64,000 nucleotides of DNA, from contig NZ_CP044205.1 in assembly GCF_009498235.1 (NCBI RefSeq), positions 2,295,389-2,359,388 on the forward strand, given 5' to 3'. This document shows positions 42,272 to 54,500 of the stretch, piece by piece. The notes under the pieces are model-generated. The model was not told the origin of the DNA. It made no database searches and saw nothing but the letters and a program-made list of their open reading frames with translations. A program made the position numbers and the translations under genes. The first letter of the stretch is position 1. Every line of letters begins with the position of its first letter. Source of the DNA: Candidatus Methylospira mobilis. Its GTDB lineage: Bacteria; Pseudomonadota; Gammaproteobacteria; Methylococcales; Methylococcaceae.

Positions 42272-42774
42272 GCATGACGCCCATTCAAGCCACGTTTGTC
42301 GGTTATTCGTCGCGGCCCTGCACGCTGTTCTCCGCCTACAACACCCATACCGGCGTGTTGGCCATCAGTGTCGAGGCCGATTATAGAAAGGATCGGCGCG
42401 AGGGCTGCGTGGTAATCACCAACGACAAAACCGTCGACCGAGACGCCCTGTTCAGTGATGACCACCTACATGACGCCATTGCCGCTTTCTTCTTGCTGCA
42501 GGCCGGCATGGCTTCCGACAACAAAAGCCCGCGACTCGTGTTTTCCGAGAAAACGCAGCGCGTTAACCCTTCCAACGCCATTGAAAAGGATGGAATGGAT
42601 GCCTCCGGACCACGCTATCGCATATCCGAGAGCATCACCTGCGCACAGATGGCGGCGCTGGCGACGGCCTGGTATGCAAGCTGTCGCGCGGATTCCGTTG
42701 AAGGGGCGTTGGAAATGTTCGATAAAGTGAATGCGCTTAACGATTTGCTGTCGGGGAAAATCGTATCCATATGA
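42268..42774 (+). CDS. Hypothetical virion protein
   Basis: The 168-residue product (MSMTPIQATFVGYSS start) is coupled to its neighbours by ATGA at both ends. It mixes beta strands and helices. No family recognised. Confidence 0.5.
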   Translation: MSMTPIQATFVGYSSRPCTLFSAYNTHTGVLAISVEADYRKDRREGCVVITNDKTVDRDALFSDDHLHDAIAAFFLLQAGMASDNKSPRLVFSEKTQRVNPSNAIEKDGMDASGPRYRISESITCAQMAALATAWYASCRADSVEGALEMFDKVNALNDLLSGKIVSI

Positions 42775-43103
42775 TCGACAACCAGACAACCGCCGCAAAG
42801 TCGTTTTACCGCGAAATAAGAACGTTCTCGGAGCGCACGCGGCCATGGGACACCGCAGTGTTCTATCACACCAAGCCGGATGAGGCTTTGGACGCCACGC
42901 TGGTATCGGAGCGGGTATATGGTCGGCGCGACGAATTCCTGGCGGTAATGGCCGCTGCCGGGATCGACACCGCGAATCAACCCATACCGCAAAAAATGCT
43001 GACGCTTCCGACTGAAACGCAATTGGCGGCTATCAAGCGCCGTACCGGCTTCGAATCGATTGCCGATTATCGCGAAAATTTCGCGCCGACATGGGCAAGT
43101 TGA
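42771..43103 (+). CDS. Hypothetical virion protein
   Basis: The 110-residue product is helical (FYREIRTFSERTRPWDTAVF) with a conserved-looking LTLPTETQLAAIKRRTG tail. It may be a head-tail connector. No family recognised. Confidence 0.45.
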   Translation: MIDNQTTAAKSFYREIRTFSERTRPWDTAVFYHTKPDEALDATLVSERVYGRRDEFLAVMAAAGIDTANQPIPQKMLTLPTETQLAAIKRRTGFESIADYRENFAPTWAS

Positions 43104-43104
43104 A

Positions 43105-44121
43105 ATGGTAGATACCTCATGGCTAGGTAAGCTAAAGGGATCTGCGGGAGAAGCCAAAGGACGATTGGCTGATGATGCCGCGCAACGCTCTGCCGCAGCC
43201 AAAGAAAAGCACAGCATCATCCTGAATCAGAATGAGGTGCTGACAGGAAACTGGGACGCGCACAAGGTTCTCTTCACCACGCTGGGTGGAAAGTTAAGGA
43301 CGATAACATCCGATGACCTCACCGCGTTCAGGAGAAATATTCAAACCGCGCAGGCAAACTTCACCAAGGGTATCACCGCCAAGCAAGTAATTGAGCTTTC
43401 CTTGCACGCTGATCGCATGGCATCGACGGAAGAAATACACATGGCGGTTCCCGTCAGCGCAACTAACGGAACCGTGCGCTATATCACCAACTCCGGCCCC
43501 AACTCCAAGGTGACGCGCCATCATGTCACGGTTCAATTTCTCAACTACATGGCTGAGGCATCCTCCGGAGCCGGTGGTGCGCGCAAGTCCGCTCAGCGCC
43601 TGCGCCTTGCCCCGCTTAAATTCGATTGCGATTGCGAACGGCACCGCTACTGGTTTCGGTATATCACCACCATTGGTGGCTTCAATGCTGGCCGCGCTGA
43701 AACCGGATATCCGAAAATAAGAAATCCCAATCTTTATGGCGTGGGCTGCAAGCATGTCCTGCGCGTCATGGCCGACATCCGCAGCGGCGGCGCAACGCTT
43801 GCGTTTTTAACCAGGCTACTGAAAAAAGGCAAGGCTGCTGACAACGCCAAGGCAGCCGTGCGGCAGGCGCAAAGCGAAGCAGAAAAAGTTGCCGCCAACC
43901 AGGAAAAAAGGAAATCGGCAAAAGAGCTTAACGCCATACGAAAGGCGGTCAATAACGCCACGAAGCCGAAGAATCTCTCCGCGCGGTCGAGGCAGGTGAA
44001 GCGGTCGCCAGATCCAGAGGAAGCTATTCGAGTAAATATGCGCGCGATGGGTATCAAGGATGAGCGGCAAATTGAATCAATGATCCAGCTGATGCGCACG
44101 CAAGCGCAGGCAGACAAATAA
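43105..44121 (+). CDS. Protein with SWIM-like zinc motif in the virion operon
   Basis: The 338-residue protein has FDCDCERHRYWFRY and, 45 residues later, LYGVGCKHVLRVM. C-x-C...C-x-H is the SWIM zinc-finger pattern. The C-terminal third is a Lys/Ala-rich coiled coil. The function is unknown; it might bind DNA inside the head. Confidence 0.5.
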   Translation: MVDTSWLGKLKGSAGEAKGRLADDAAQRSAAAKEKHSIILNQNEVLTGNWDAHKVLFTTLGGKLRTITSDDLTAFRRNIQTAQANFTKGITAKQVIELSLHADRMASTEEIHMAVPVSATNGTVRYITNSGPNSKVTRHHVTVQFLNYMAEASSGAGGARKSAQRLRLAPLKFDCDCERHRYWFRYITTIGGFNAGRAETGYPKIRNPNLYGVGCKHVLRVMADIRSGGATLAFLTRLLKKGKAADNAKAAVRQAQSEAEKVAANQEKRKSAKELNAIRKAVNNATKPKNLSARSRQVKRSPDPEEAIRVNMRAMGIKDERQIESMIQLMRTQAQADK

Positions 44122-44133
44122 AACGGATACCCG

Positions 44134-44622
44134 ATGCTGAGCAATGTGCCAACGGCTATCAACAAGATGACGCGCAAGGTGATCAAACATCACCCGAATG
44201 CCTATAACTGCCAGATATTCAGAAAGGCGGTGAATCGCCCCGACCCACAGATGGGAGGAATCCCCACGCTCGGCGGCATCGGCGTCCTTGATACCGAGGA
44301 TGAGGAAGATATTTCATGGGAGTGGATCGCGAACGGCTACTCAATGACGGTGGAATCGTTCCAGCCCAGCCCGATGATGTCCAGACAGGACGCAAACAAC
44401 GGCGATACCGAGGAATACCGATTTCTGATCGTCCCCGAGGATGACGCCGCAGATCTTCAGCTAAAAAAACATGATGTGGTGTACCTGCTGCTGGGTGAGT
44501 TTATCCGACTGGCCTACGAGATCGTCGGCATCGAGACCGTCATCAACATCCCGCCTTACGCCATGCGCTATGTCATGAACCGGCGCGACGATCTACACAT
44601 GGTTGGGCAGTCGGCTTGGTAA
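44134..44622 (+). CDS. Hypothetical virion protein
   Basis: The 162-residue product has IFRKAVNRPDPQMGGIPTLGGIG and later YRFLIVPEDDAAD, VVYLLLGEFIRLAYEIVGIETV (in short runs). This looks like a neck or tail-completion protein, but I recognise no family. Confidence 0.45.
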   Translation: MLSNVPTAINKMTRKVIKHHPNAYNCQIFRKAVNRPDPQMGGIPTLGGIGVLDTEDEEDISWEWIANGYSMTVESFQPSPMMSRQDANNGDTEEYRFLIVPEDDAADLQLKKHDVVYLLLGEFIRLAYEIVGIETVINIPPYAMRYVMNRRDDLHMVGQSAW

Positions 44623-44709
44623 TCATCTCAGATATAAGCCTGTAACCGGGCATCAATTAGCGGAAAACCGCGCAAAGCTCCCCATTGTCGTCGTCATATT
44701 CTTTTCGGT

Positions 44710-47700
44710 ATGACTACCGACACGCCGATCTACACGCAATTCAAACACAACGCCAAAGCCGCTATTGCCCACTTAATTAAAGAGCAAAAGGGAATCGCAG
44801 TGGCTGCGCTCTATCACCCGGAAATAGGCGATATTGATCTGGTCTGGGGAAAAACGACAGATGATGCGAGATCGAAAGGAACCGGCATTGCCAAAATACT
44901 TAGGTGGCATCCCGAAGTCCTGCGCGACCTGCAAGGTTTTATCTCATCGCTACACGTTCATCAACGACACGGCAAAAAGATTCACTTGACTGGAAACGCT
45001 GGTGAGAGGGCAGCTGTGCAGGTTGATTACGATCAACGCAATGGACATTGGTTGTTGACCGCGTATATCAAGGGATATGCCGCCACCCATGCCGATACTT
45101 CAGCGGCAGACATGGCGAACGGGAGACCGGATTCTGCTATTCCCCCGAGCGGCGACGAAAAAACATTAGACTCATTAGTGTCTAATGTCAATACCTCCTT
45201 TGAAAAAGGTCGCAGCAGTCTTGGTACGAGGACGGACACTACCAAGTTTGACGCCAAGGATGACACAGCTCGCCTTAACCCTGCTACAGGAAAAACTGTA
45301 GACTCAGCAAATACGCCTGTCAATAGCGCTGATGCGCTTCTTCACATCGAAAACGCCGCCCACGAAGGCGCGTTCGGTAATAACCCCCTGCCCTCGCCCA
45401 GCGATGCCCAATGCACTGCCGGTAACTACAAGGTTGGGCGAGTTGAAATTGCCGGGTTCAAGATTGCCATAGAGCAGCCGCGCGGCACCTATCGCACTGG
45501 AATCGACGCCAAAACCGGAAAGCGCTGGGCTACGCGTCTCGCCGGACACTACGGCTATTTCTCTGGAACCAAGGGTGCTGACGGCGACCCGGTTGACGTG
45601 TTCATCGGTTTTTACCCCTACTCTGAAATGGCCTACGTCATCAACCAGTTCATCAATGGTCGCTTCGACGAGCATAAAGTAATGCTGTGTTACCCCGACG
45701 AATACAGTGCGCGCAAGGCGTATCTCGACAGCTATGAGCGCGGCTGGAAAGGCCTGCAAAACATGATCCCAGCCACTCTGGAACAACTTCGCTGGTGGCT
45801 TAAAAACGGCAATACCAGCCGACCGCTACGCCCTGAATTTCTCCCCTTTGCCGGACTTGAAACCATGAACCAGAAAATTTACTGGGATGGCAACGCCATG
45901 CCCATTGATGCATCGCTCGATAAAGTGCTGTACGACATCCGCCGCTCCGTGGATGGCGCGCTTATTTTCGATGCGGTCAGCATGACGGACATTGTTGAGG
46001 ATGCCGATGGACTGGCAGCGTTCGATGCGCTGGTTACGCCCTATGCGTCACTGGAACGCAAGATGGCAGTGCTGCAGCGGGTGATGGATCGTTACGGACA
46101 AGCGGTAAAGGTAACCGCGATGCAGATCAGCGATCCGTTCACGCAGCGCGGCGTCGCCAATGTCGCCGTCATCTACGAACTGAGCGACGGGCAAACGGTA
46201 AGCGTTTTTCTGCACAACCCGGATGTAACGCCGAGAAAGATCGCGCCTACCGACGAGCTGATTTCATGGAAGTGGCTGCTTAACAAGAAGGACATCACCA
46301 TCGTGGTGGCGCCCGAAAAAGGCCAGGACTTGGACGTTAAGGAGGTAGGTAAGCGCATCATGCGACTGGTCGAGAAAAATAGCGCGTTGTTCGGCAAGGC
46401 CAATGCCCAACGCGCCGAGCGCATGCAGTCCATAGAAGATATTAAAACTGAAATCGTCGGCCTGGAGGCCGAGCTGAAAACCAAGCTGCATGAGCTTGAG
46501 GTAGCGAAGGTTGAGGCCGAAGACCGGGCGATGAAATCAACGCCTTCAGAGGGTGTTGTGGTTACGTACCGTGAAGCACTTCCACCTACAACCAATGCCG
46601 TGGAATCGCCAACACCAGAAGCGCAGGAAGGTACAGATCATCAGGATGTATCCGACATTGATGTCGGATACATCAATGAACCTGTAACTGAAGCGCCCTT
46701 ATCGGAAGCGCGGCCGCAACATGATGGTCAACAAACGCCAGACACTGCCGTCGCAGTTTTAAAGGATGGATATTCCAAGCTATCCCCGGAAGAGATCATC
46801 GTTACCAAGATGAACGAGGCAATGCTAGCATTGATTGCAGCAAAGGATAACGGCGATGCGCGCAGTATCTCGGAAGCAGAGCAATTGATGCGTGAAGCCT
46901 ATGGCTCGGAAGAAGCGACGCCGATGCTGAAAATGTCTGCGGCAGAACTGCGCGACCTGCATAACGCGGTTGCTGGGAAGCCGTTTGAGGCTACCGTAGC
47001 GGCGTCTGCTTTTGGTGGGCTAAGGCCTGCGCTTGATCTTGTTGGCGCGGAAGTACCTGAAAATAAAATCGTCTTAGCTGGTAACGAGATTGGAGATTTC
47101 CCCGATACGCCCGAGGGAAAAAAAGAGTTAAGAGTGGCGGCGCGAGCGGTCTTCGAATCTATGCTTGGAAAGTGGGTTTCATGCCCCGCTCTGGATGGGG
47201 ACGTTGAGATTCGCAAAAGCGGTATGAATAAAACGCTAAGCCTGAGCGGAGACCCACGCAAGTTGAAACTCGTTGCCGCGCTAGAAGAACTTATTCGTAT
47301 CGGAAAGAAACTGGATACCAAACCCAGCTATGCGCCAGAAATTGAAAGAAGTGTTATAGCCTACCACTACATGCGATCTCTTGCGAATCTTGAGGGTACG
47401 GACATCGCCGTTCGCTTTATCGTTAAGGAAGATGAAAAAGGTAAATTCCACTGGGATCATAGCGTTCATGATACCGATGCAACGTTTGATAGCACAAAAG
47501 AAAACGGGCCGAATTTCTCCGACCCGCTTCTTGTCACTACTTCATGCGGCGGGGGAACGTATCCTTCCCGCTTAGCGAGCGACCAACTTGATGGCACTGT
47601 AGAAGAAGGATCAGCAGATTTCAACGGTGATTTCATTGTTGATGAAAACGAAATTGGCGATACATTTGAAGTTGAAACTTCCACCGATGAAGAAGACATA

Positions 47701-48507
47701 ACCAATACGCTGGATTCAGCTGTAGGTGGTGGGCATATGGTATTCAACCTGTTTATTGAAGGTGAGCCGCCTGAAGTAGTTGATGAAAATGATTCTGGAG
47801 ATAACCCCGGAGACGAAACCACCAAGCCAGCGCCAGAAATACCCGTTATCGAGCTGACCAGCGAGAGCGGCGGAGAAAACGTGAATGCCGATGGAGGAAA
47901 AACGGGCTCCGTCGACGCCGCCTACCTATTCGCCAACGCAACCGATGAATTCAAGGAATGGCTGTCCGAATACCTGAAAAAGCCGGATTATTCACCATTT
48001 GTTACCGCCAGGGAAATGGATCAAGCGGCCAAACGCAACGGAGCCAGTGTTGACTGGGGCGTGTTTTCCGGCACAGACCAGGATATCGACTCAGACGGCT
48101 ATGTGGGCGAGGTCAAGAAGGGCGGAGAGATCGTTGGCCGCATCGACATTGGCAATGATGGCAAGGCGATGGTGTTCGTTGGTGCGACCGGAGATCAGCG
48201 CGTTGTCTTCCCATCCGGCGTGGAGGCGGTCTATTCCGATGATGATGCCATCGAAATGGTTGACGTCCTGTTTTCTACCCAATCTGGAGATACGCAGCCC
48301 GCTATTGCTACTGACCCGCAGCTGGTAGCAGACTTAGCCCTGCTTCACTCCGTCATAGATGGGACCGTAGCCGATATCCTTTCTCCCGAACTCGGCGAAC
48401 AGATGGCCGCCACATTCGAGCGCAATCAGGACAACGCGGAGTTCATGGAATTGTTCAACCGGGCTGTGAATGCCTACACCGCCGCCATGATGGCGGCCAC
48501 GGCATAA
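44710..48507 (+). CDS. Polyvalent DarA-like antirestriction protein with nuclease and pyrophosphatase-like domains
   Basis: The 1265-residue protein has several domains. Residues 5-125 (GDIDLVWGKTT, GIAKILRWHPEVL, WLLTAYIKGY) match the PBECR group of barnase/colicin-E5-like ribonucleases in phage polyvalent proteins. Residues 225-385 hold an inorganic-pyrophosphatase-like domain with DGDPVDVFIG. Residues 410-600 (LIFDAVSMTDIVEDADG, QRGVANVAVIYELSDGQ, ISWKWLLNKKDITIVVAPE) resemble DarA of P1. The rest is acidic and poorly ordered. In P1 such proteins are packed in the head and protect injected DNA from type I restriction. No good ribosome-binding site precedes 44710. Confidence 0.75.
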   Translation: MTTDTPIYTQFKHNAKAAIAHLIKEQKGIAVAALYHPEIGDIDLVWGKTTDDARSKGTGIAKILRWHPEVLRDLQGFISSLHVHQRHGKKIHLTGNAGERAAVQVDYDQRNGHWLLTAYIKGYAATHADTSAADMANGRPDSAIPPSGDEKTLDSLVSNVNTSFEKGRSSLGTRTDTTKFDAKDDTARLNPATGKTVDSANTPVNSADALLHIENAAHEGAFGNNPLPSPSDAQCTAGNYKVGRVEIAGFKIAIEQPRGTYRTGIDAKTGKRWATRLAGHYGYFSGTKGADGDPVDVFIGFYPYSEMAYVINQFINGRFDEHKVMLCYPDEYSARKAYLDSYERGWKGLQNMIPATLEQLRWWLKNGNTSRPLRPEFLPFAGLETMNQKIYWDGNAMPIDASLDKVLYDIRRSVDGALIFDAVSMTDIVEDADGLAAFDALVTPYASLERKMAVLQRVMDRYGQAVKVTAMQISDPFTQRGVANVAVIYELSDGQTVSVFLHNPDVTPRKIAPTDELISWKWLLNKKDITIVVAPEKGQDLDVKEVGKRIMRLVEKNSALFGKANAQRAERMQSIEDIKTEIVGLEAELKTKLHELEVAKVEAEDRAMKSTPSEGVVVTYREALPPTTNAVESPTPEAQEGTDHQDVSDIDVGYINEPVTEAPLSEARPQHDGQQTPDTAVAVLKDGYSKLSPEEIIVTKMNEAMLALIAAKDNGDARSISEAEQLMREAYGSEEATPMLKMSAAELRDLHNAVAGKPFEATVAASAFGGLRPALDLVGAEVPENKIVLAGNEIGDFPDTPEGKKELRVAARAVFESMLGKWVSCPALDGDVEIRKSGMNKTLSLSGDPRKLKLVAALEELIRIGKKLDTKPSYAPEIERSVIAYHYMRSLANLEGTDIAVRFIVKEDEKGKFHWDHSVHDTDATFDSTKENGPNFSDPLLVTTSCGGGTYPSRLASDQLDGTVEEGSADFNGDFIVDENEIGDTFEVETSTDEEDITNTLDSAVGGGHMVFNLFIEGEPPEVVDENDSGDNPGDETTKPAPEIPVIELTSESGGENVNADGGKTGSVDAAYLFANATDEFKEWLSEYLKKPDYSPFVTAREMDQAAKRNGASVDWGVFSGTDQDIDSDGYVGEVKKGGEIVGRIDIGNDGKAMVFVGATGDQRVVFPSGVEAVYSDDDAIEMVDVLFSTQSGDTQPAIATDPQLVADLALLHSVIDGTVADILSPELGEQMAATFERNQDNAEFMELFNRAVNAYTAAMMAATA

Positions 48508-48520
48508 GGGAGCGCTGGCG

Positions 48521-51500
48521 ATGTCACTATTAGAAAAGCTTTTCGGCGCAATCGCCACAAGAAGGAGCGCGCTTGATGCCGCCGCCCCGCCCTGCCCCGT
48601 CTTGGATGCCGTTACCAACCCAATTGAGCAACTGAAGCTGACCACCGAGCTGGGAAAAGTACGCAAGGAAATTGCTGGGCTGGGTGATTCGGCAATGGAC
48701 GCCATGAAGCGCCTTGGGCTTACTACCCGGCTTGGCAAGATTCGCATGGAGCTGGGCGGACAACAGAATCAAGCTCTGGCTTTGGAGCCAGATACAGCGC
48801 CCCAGCAACCTGAACCAATTCAGGAAGCCCATGACGCCCCCGTGGAGACCGTTCAATTCGGCCTGCAAGCAAGTGGCGTCAAGACCCGTGAAAAGATCAA
48901 CGCGCAGGTGTCGGCCATAACCGACCAGATTCGCGCCGGCAGAAACCCTGCGACGCTGACCGACGATGAAATAGCGCTGCTCAAGCAATATTCCGGCAAG
49001 GGTGGGTTGACGATCAACTCCCAGCACGAGTATTACACCCCGCCCCATGTTGCCGAAGGGGTGTGGGACGCGCTTAAAGCCAATGGCTTTGAAAATGGCA
49101 ACGCTCTGGAACCGGCCACCGGCGCCGGTGTATTTCTGGCTACCAAGCCCAGCGGCGTCATTGCCACAGGTACCGAGATCGACCAGACCAGCGCCACTGT
49201 TGCGCAGATCTTGAACCCTGGGGACGTGGTATCTAACCAGTCATTCGAGTATCTGGCCGCGTCATCGCCCGATAACAGCTTTGACGCCGTGATCGGAAAC
49301 GTACCCTTTGGCAACGCCCGAGGCCCGAGCGCGCACGATGACCCGCCCTACAAATCCGAAAAGCTGATCGAGCGCTATTTCGTGCAGCGCGTGATTGACA
49401 AGGTTAGGCCGGGCGGACTCATCTGCCTGGTTGTGCCGGTGAATATCATTCAGGCAAAGGGCAAGGCTTGGGAGAAGTTTCGTATTGCCATCAGCAAGAA
49501 AGCCGAATTCCTGGGCGGTCACAAGCTGCCATCCAAGACGTTTTCGAAGCAAGGCACCGATGTCGTGGTCGACGTGCTGGTGATGCGCAAGCATGGCGCC
49601 GATTTTCTCGCGCAAGTGGATAACCTGCCGTTCGACACATTGACCGCGGCCAACGTGGTTTGGGCGGAGTTCATCGAGGGCCGCTACTGGCAAGGCGAAG
49701 GAAAGCGCTACATCAAGGGCGAGTTCGTACCCAAAGACCCGACCAAGTTCCGCGACTCGGACAAGGTTATCGCCGGCGAAAACATGACCGATGAGGCGCT
49801 AAAGCGCGCGCTTGCGGTTAAATTCCACTCTCGCATTGATTGGGAGATGCTGGATAGCGCCGAACCGATTGTCCGCAACTACATAGACGGCGACCGCAAG
49901 GAGATCAATGGCATTGATTACGAAATGCAGGGCGGCGCGTGGGTAAAGATAGCCTACACCGAAAGCAAAACCGAGCTGGATACGACTATTTACGGCGTTG
50001 ACTCGTTGGACGCGCTGGAGTCCATCATGCAATCGGATTCCGGCATCCTGTCGTTGGGCTGGGGAAATATCGAAGCGGCATGCGATGCGTTTCCCAACCT
50101 CGTGCCGCAACATGTCAAGGACGCGCTAAATTTTTCTCGCTTGCAGTCGGATGACAACCAATGGCGGGCATTTCGCGGCGCGGTAATCGGCGCCAGGATC
50201 GAGTCGTACCTGAACAGCGGCAGCGATGACGCAAGTGATCTGGCCGAACTGAAAGAATTGATCCTGCATGAGATCGTTAAATACGGACACCCCAACAGCG
50301 TTACCGGCCTGACCGTGGCCGGCAAGGAATCGAAGCGTTTAGGATTGTTCATCAACTCGGTGGATGAGGCGGGTAACTTCTCGCCGCTACTGGAAACCGG
50401 GACCATTCGCCAGGAAACAGCGGAATTTAATTCCGCCGATCCGGTATCGATCGTCACCTATCTGTTTGAGCAGAACCAGGACCCGGTAGAACTCAGTACG
50501 GTGCTGTCGATGTACGACGGAGAAGCCATGATGGAAGACCTGGGCGACATCACCAAAATACCGGGGCTGGCCGTGTCGCCCGATGGTTTCATCTACCCAT
50601 TCGATCAATATTGCTCGGGCGATGTATTCCCCAAACTCCGGGCAATGCGCGAAGCGATGCTATCGGAGAAAGATCCGCGCATTATCGAGCAATACAAGCG
50701 CCAGATCGAAAGCATCGACGCCAAGCGCCGCAAAACGCCGACCGAAGACATTACCTTCCGCATGAGGCAAAAGTGGTTCGATCAGAAAAACTACGTGATT
50801 GAATTCCTGCATGCCAATGGGTTTAAGGTTACGATTCAGTACGACGAAGAACGTGGTGAATTCGTTTCCCGGGGAACCGGTGGCGGACTGATACCGCAAA
50901 TCGTCAATTACCTGAACGAAAAGCCGGTAATGGGCGGCGTCAAGGTCTCGGATTACAAGGACGCCATCAAGGCGCTGGAGGATCAATTCGACGCCTTCAT
51001 GAAGTCGCACCCGAACAGCGAAGACCTGACCAATCAGTACAATGAAAAGTTTAACGGCTATGTCGATTTCAGCTACTCCTGTAGCGACCTGGGGCTGACC
51101 AATCTGGGCGACAGAATTAAGCCGCATACCTACCAGAATGAAGCCATTCGCCGACTGTCGCGTGAAGGAAAAGGGATTCTTGGTTTCGACGTGGGCCTGG
51201 GAAAAACCTTTACCTCCCTGGCGCTGCAAGCCTACAACGAGCAGATGGGGCGTTCCAAGCGCACCTGCATTGTTGTTCCTGACTCGGTGTTGGCAAACTG
51301 GTATCACGAACACAAGGCGTTCTATAAGGATACCTCACGCATGCTGGTTGTCGGCATGTCGCCGAAAACAAACAAGGATGGCACTGCGCAACGTGAGGCG
51401 ATTGTCGACGAACAAGGCAATCCGAAGCTGCTCAACGGAGAACCCATATACCAGGATGTCTTGACCAAGGACGACGCGGAAACCATCTGGGCGAAAATGC

Positions 51501-54500
51501 ACAGCATTCCGCAGTCCGACTTGTCGCTGGTGATCATGTCGCATTCCCGCTTCGGCATGATACCGGTCAAGCAGCAGACCAAAAAGAAATACACCGAAGA
51601 AATGCTGTCGCGGGAGCTGATGAGCGCCGGGGATGCCGACAAGCTGATGTCCGCAAATCCGGGCAAGCTGTCATATGCCGACGCGCAGAATCAAGACCGC
51701 ATGGAGCAGAAATACTCCGACGAAGGCACGCGCAAACAGGACGCATACCCGTATTTCGAGGACATGGGGTTTGATACCGTCATGCCCGATGAGGCGCATT
51801 TTTATAAAAACGCCTTCAAGCCGGGCAAGGAAGCGAGCCGCATCGCTTATCTGCCAACGCCCGACCCATCGCAACGCGCCATCGACCTGTCGTTGAAACT
51901 GGCGCATATCCGCGAAATGAACGGCGGGCGCGGCGTTGTGTTGCTGACGGCCACCCCGGTTACCAACAGCCCGCTTGAAATCTACAACATGTTGTCATTC
52001 CTGATTCCGGCAGAGGAATTCGAGCAGTTTGGCGTCTACACACCCGATGATTTCGTGCGCGTGTTCGCCGATGTGCAACAGATCGAGAAGCTCAAGGTTT
52101 CCGGAGACGTGGGTAACGTCGACGCGATGGTCGGCTTCCAGAATCTGGATGGCCTGCGTTCGCTGTTCCACAAGTACGCGATTATTAAAAATGCCGAGGA
52201 CGTAAACCTTCCCCTCCCCGGCATCGAAGAAACCCAATCAACCGTTGAGCTATCCGAGGAACAGCAGGGTATCTATGTGGCGCTGCGCGCCGAGGCCAAG
52301 ACGGCATCGTCTCCCAAGAAAGAGGAGCGTGAAACGGTACGACCGCTGTTCTCTATCATCCGCGACATGGACAGAACCACCACCGATCTGGACATGTATT
52401 ACAAGCAGATCACCTTCATCTTCGCGCCCGCGCACAAGGAAGCGCTGGAAAAAGCGCTGGCGATGATGCCGAAAACGGTACAGCGCAAGGAGTACGACGC
52501 CGACAAGGAAAGAGATGTGGTCATGACGGTGCCGTTAGAGTACACGCTCACCGAAAAAGACGGCAAACTGGTGGTGGTCATGACCGACGCCGGCGAAGAG
52601 GACATGGTGGCCGCCATGCAGAAGGTCGGCATCCCGGAAGATGAAGTGGCGCACCCGATCACGCCAAAATATGCCGAACTGCTGAAGAACCTGAAAAAGG
52701 AACTGGATGTTGGCGGAAAGCAGCTAATTTTCATCGAGGAAAAAACCCAGCACCGGAAGCTGGCCCGGGTCATCGTGCATCACCTGCCCATTACGCTGGA
52801 GAACATCGGCATTATCAACGCCACGGATGCCTCCGGCGAAAAGCTACAGCGCATTTCAGACAGCTACAACGCCGGCAAGATCAAGATTGTTATCGCCAAC
52901 AAGAAAGCGGAGGTCGGCGTCAACCTGCAAAAAGGCACGACGGCGATTCATCACCTGACGTTCCCCTGGGTTCCGGCCAGCATGCAGCAGCGCAATGGCC
53001 GCGGCGTCCGGCAAGGCAACACTGCGGCGACGGTCAATATCTACTACTACATAGGGAAAGGATCGTTCGATCTGTTCCGCCTGAACCTGATCAATAAGAA
53101 AGGCAACTGGATTAACGATGTGCTGCGCGGCACCGAATCGAACATGGAATCCAAGGGCGACGGCCACCTGTCGGCGGAGGATGTCATGGTGCTGCTGTCC
53201 GATAACCCGGAAGAGGCCAAGGCGCGCATGGAGGAAGCAAAAGCCAAGCGCGAAGCCGCAAAACGGGCTAAATCCGACAAAGCCATGGTCATCAACCTGA
53301 ACCAGCTCATAGAGGCGCGGCGCAAACTCGCATTGCTGGATGGCTGGAAATCGGACGAAAAGACCAAGATAGAAGCGGAGCTGGCGAAACTGGCGGCGCG
53401 CATTGCCGCGCTTGAGGAAGATGATGGCGAGGAAGCCCGTAAAGACCGCTCCGATAGTAGGCGCAAGCAGTCCCTGCAGCAAAAAAAGCTCGATACCCTG
53501 GACGCCCGTTATCTGGCTATCGAGGAAAGCGCATCGGCGACAGTGAAACAAAAAACCGTATTCCTGAAAGCCAAGGCGGCAGCAGGCGAACTACCCTTTG
53601 ATGCGGGCGCTGTCGACAATCCGGAATCGGTGCTGGTTACCAACGATGGCCGGATAATAAAGCCGGGCATGGTGTTCGACATTAAAGACGCGAAGTACGA
53701 CCGTGACCGCAAATTGACCAAAGGCCTAAATCTGGTTGAAGCCATTGACGCATCGGCGCGCACCATCACCTTCAAGCCCAAGAGAGAAAATTACAGCTCG
53801 CGGCCCATCAGTCTGAACGATCTGCACAACTACGAGCTGAAGCCGGTATCCATGACGATTGAGGAATGGGACTTGGCGAACAAACTCGCCAATAACCTAA
53901 CGCTGAAGGATGTCATCGGGTTGGGGTTTGCCACCTACGACAAGTTCAAGGATCAAATCAAACTGGCCTATAGGGAATACTATATCGCCGATCTGGGGGA
54001 CGGCACGGTAACACTGACCAGGGAAAGCTCCAGTTATCGTTCCCTGGTGGATGCCCGCTTCGTCTGGCCGGATGGCGGCAGCGAGGCCATTAAGCGCCAA
54101 GTGGTCAAGGATTACTACCGCAACATCACTGTTTATGGCACGGACTACGGCGGCCCGATTATGGAAACCCTGTTCGGCGAGGATTGGAATGCCGCCATTC
54201 AGCAATATGCAGAAATGGCGACGCAGGAAGACGTGTTGCGTCAGGCGCAAGCCATTTTTGAGGCCGACGTTCAATCCAGGGGCATGGATGAATACCAGTT
54301 CATCGAGCGCAACAAGTGGTTCGTAGCCAATAATTGGCGCGAATATACTGCAAAGATACCAGGCGACAATGTACAGGAGATAATGGATTGGGTGCGAACA
54401 TTCATGGCGGACAAGATTGCGGCCTACGAAGCCGAGTCCCGGAGACGCCAGGACGAGGCCAACCAGAAAGCCGCCGAAGCGATTAAATCCAGCCCGGACT

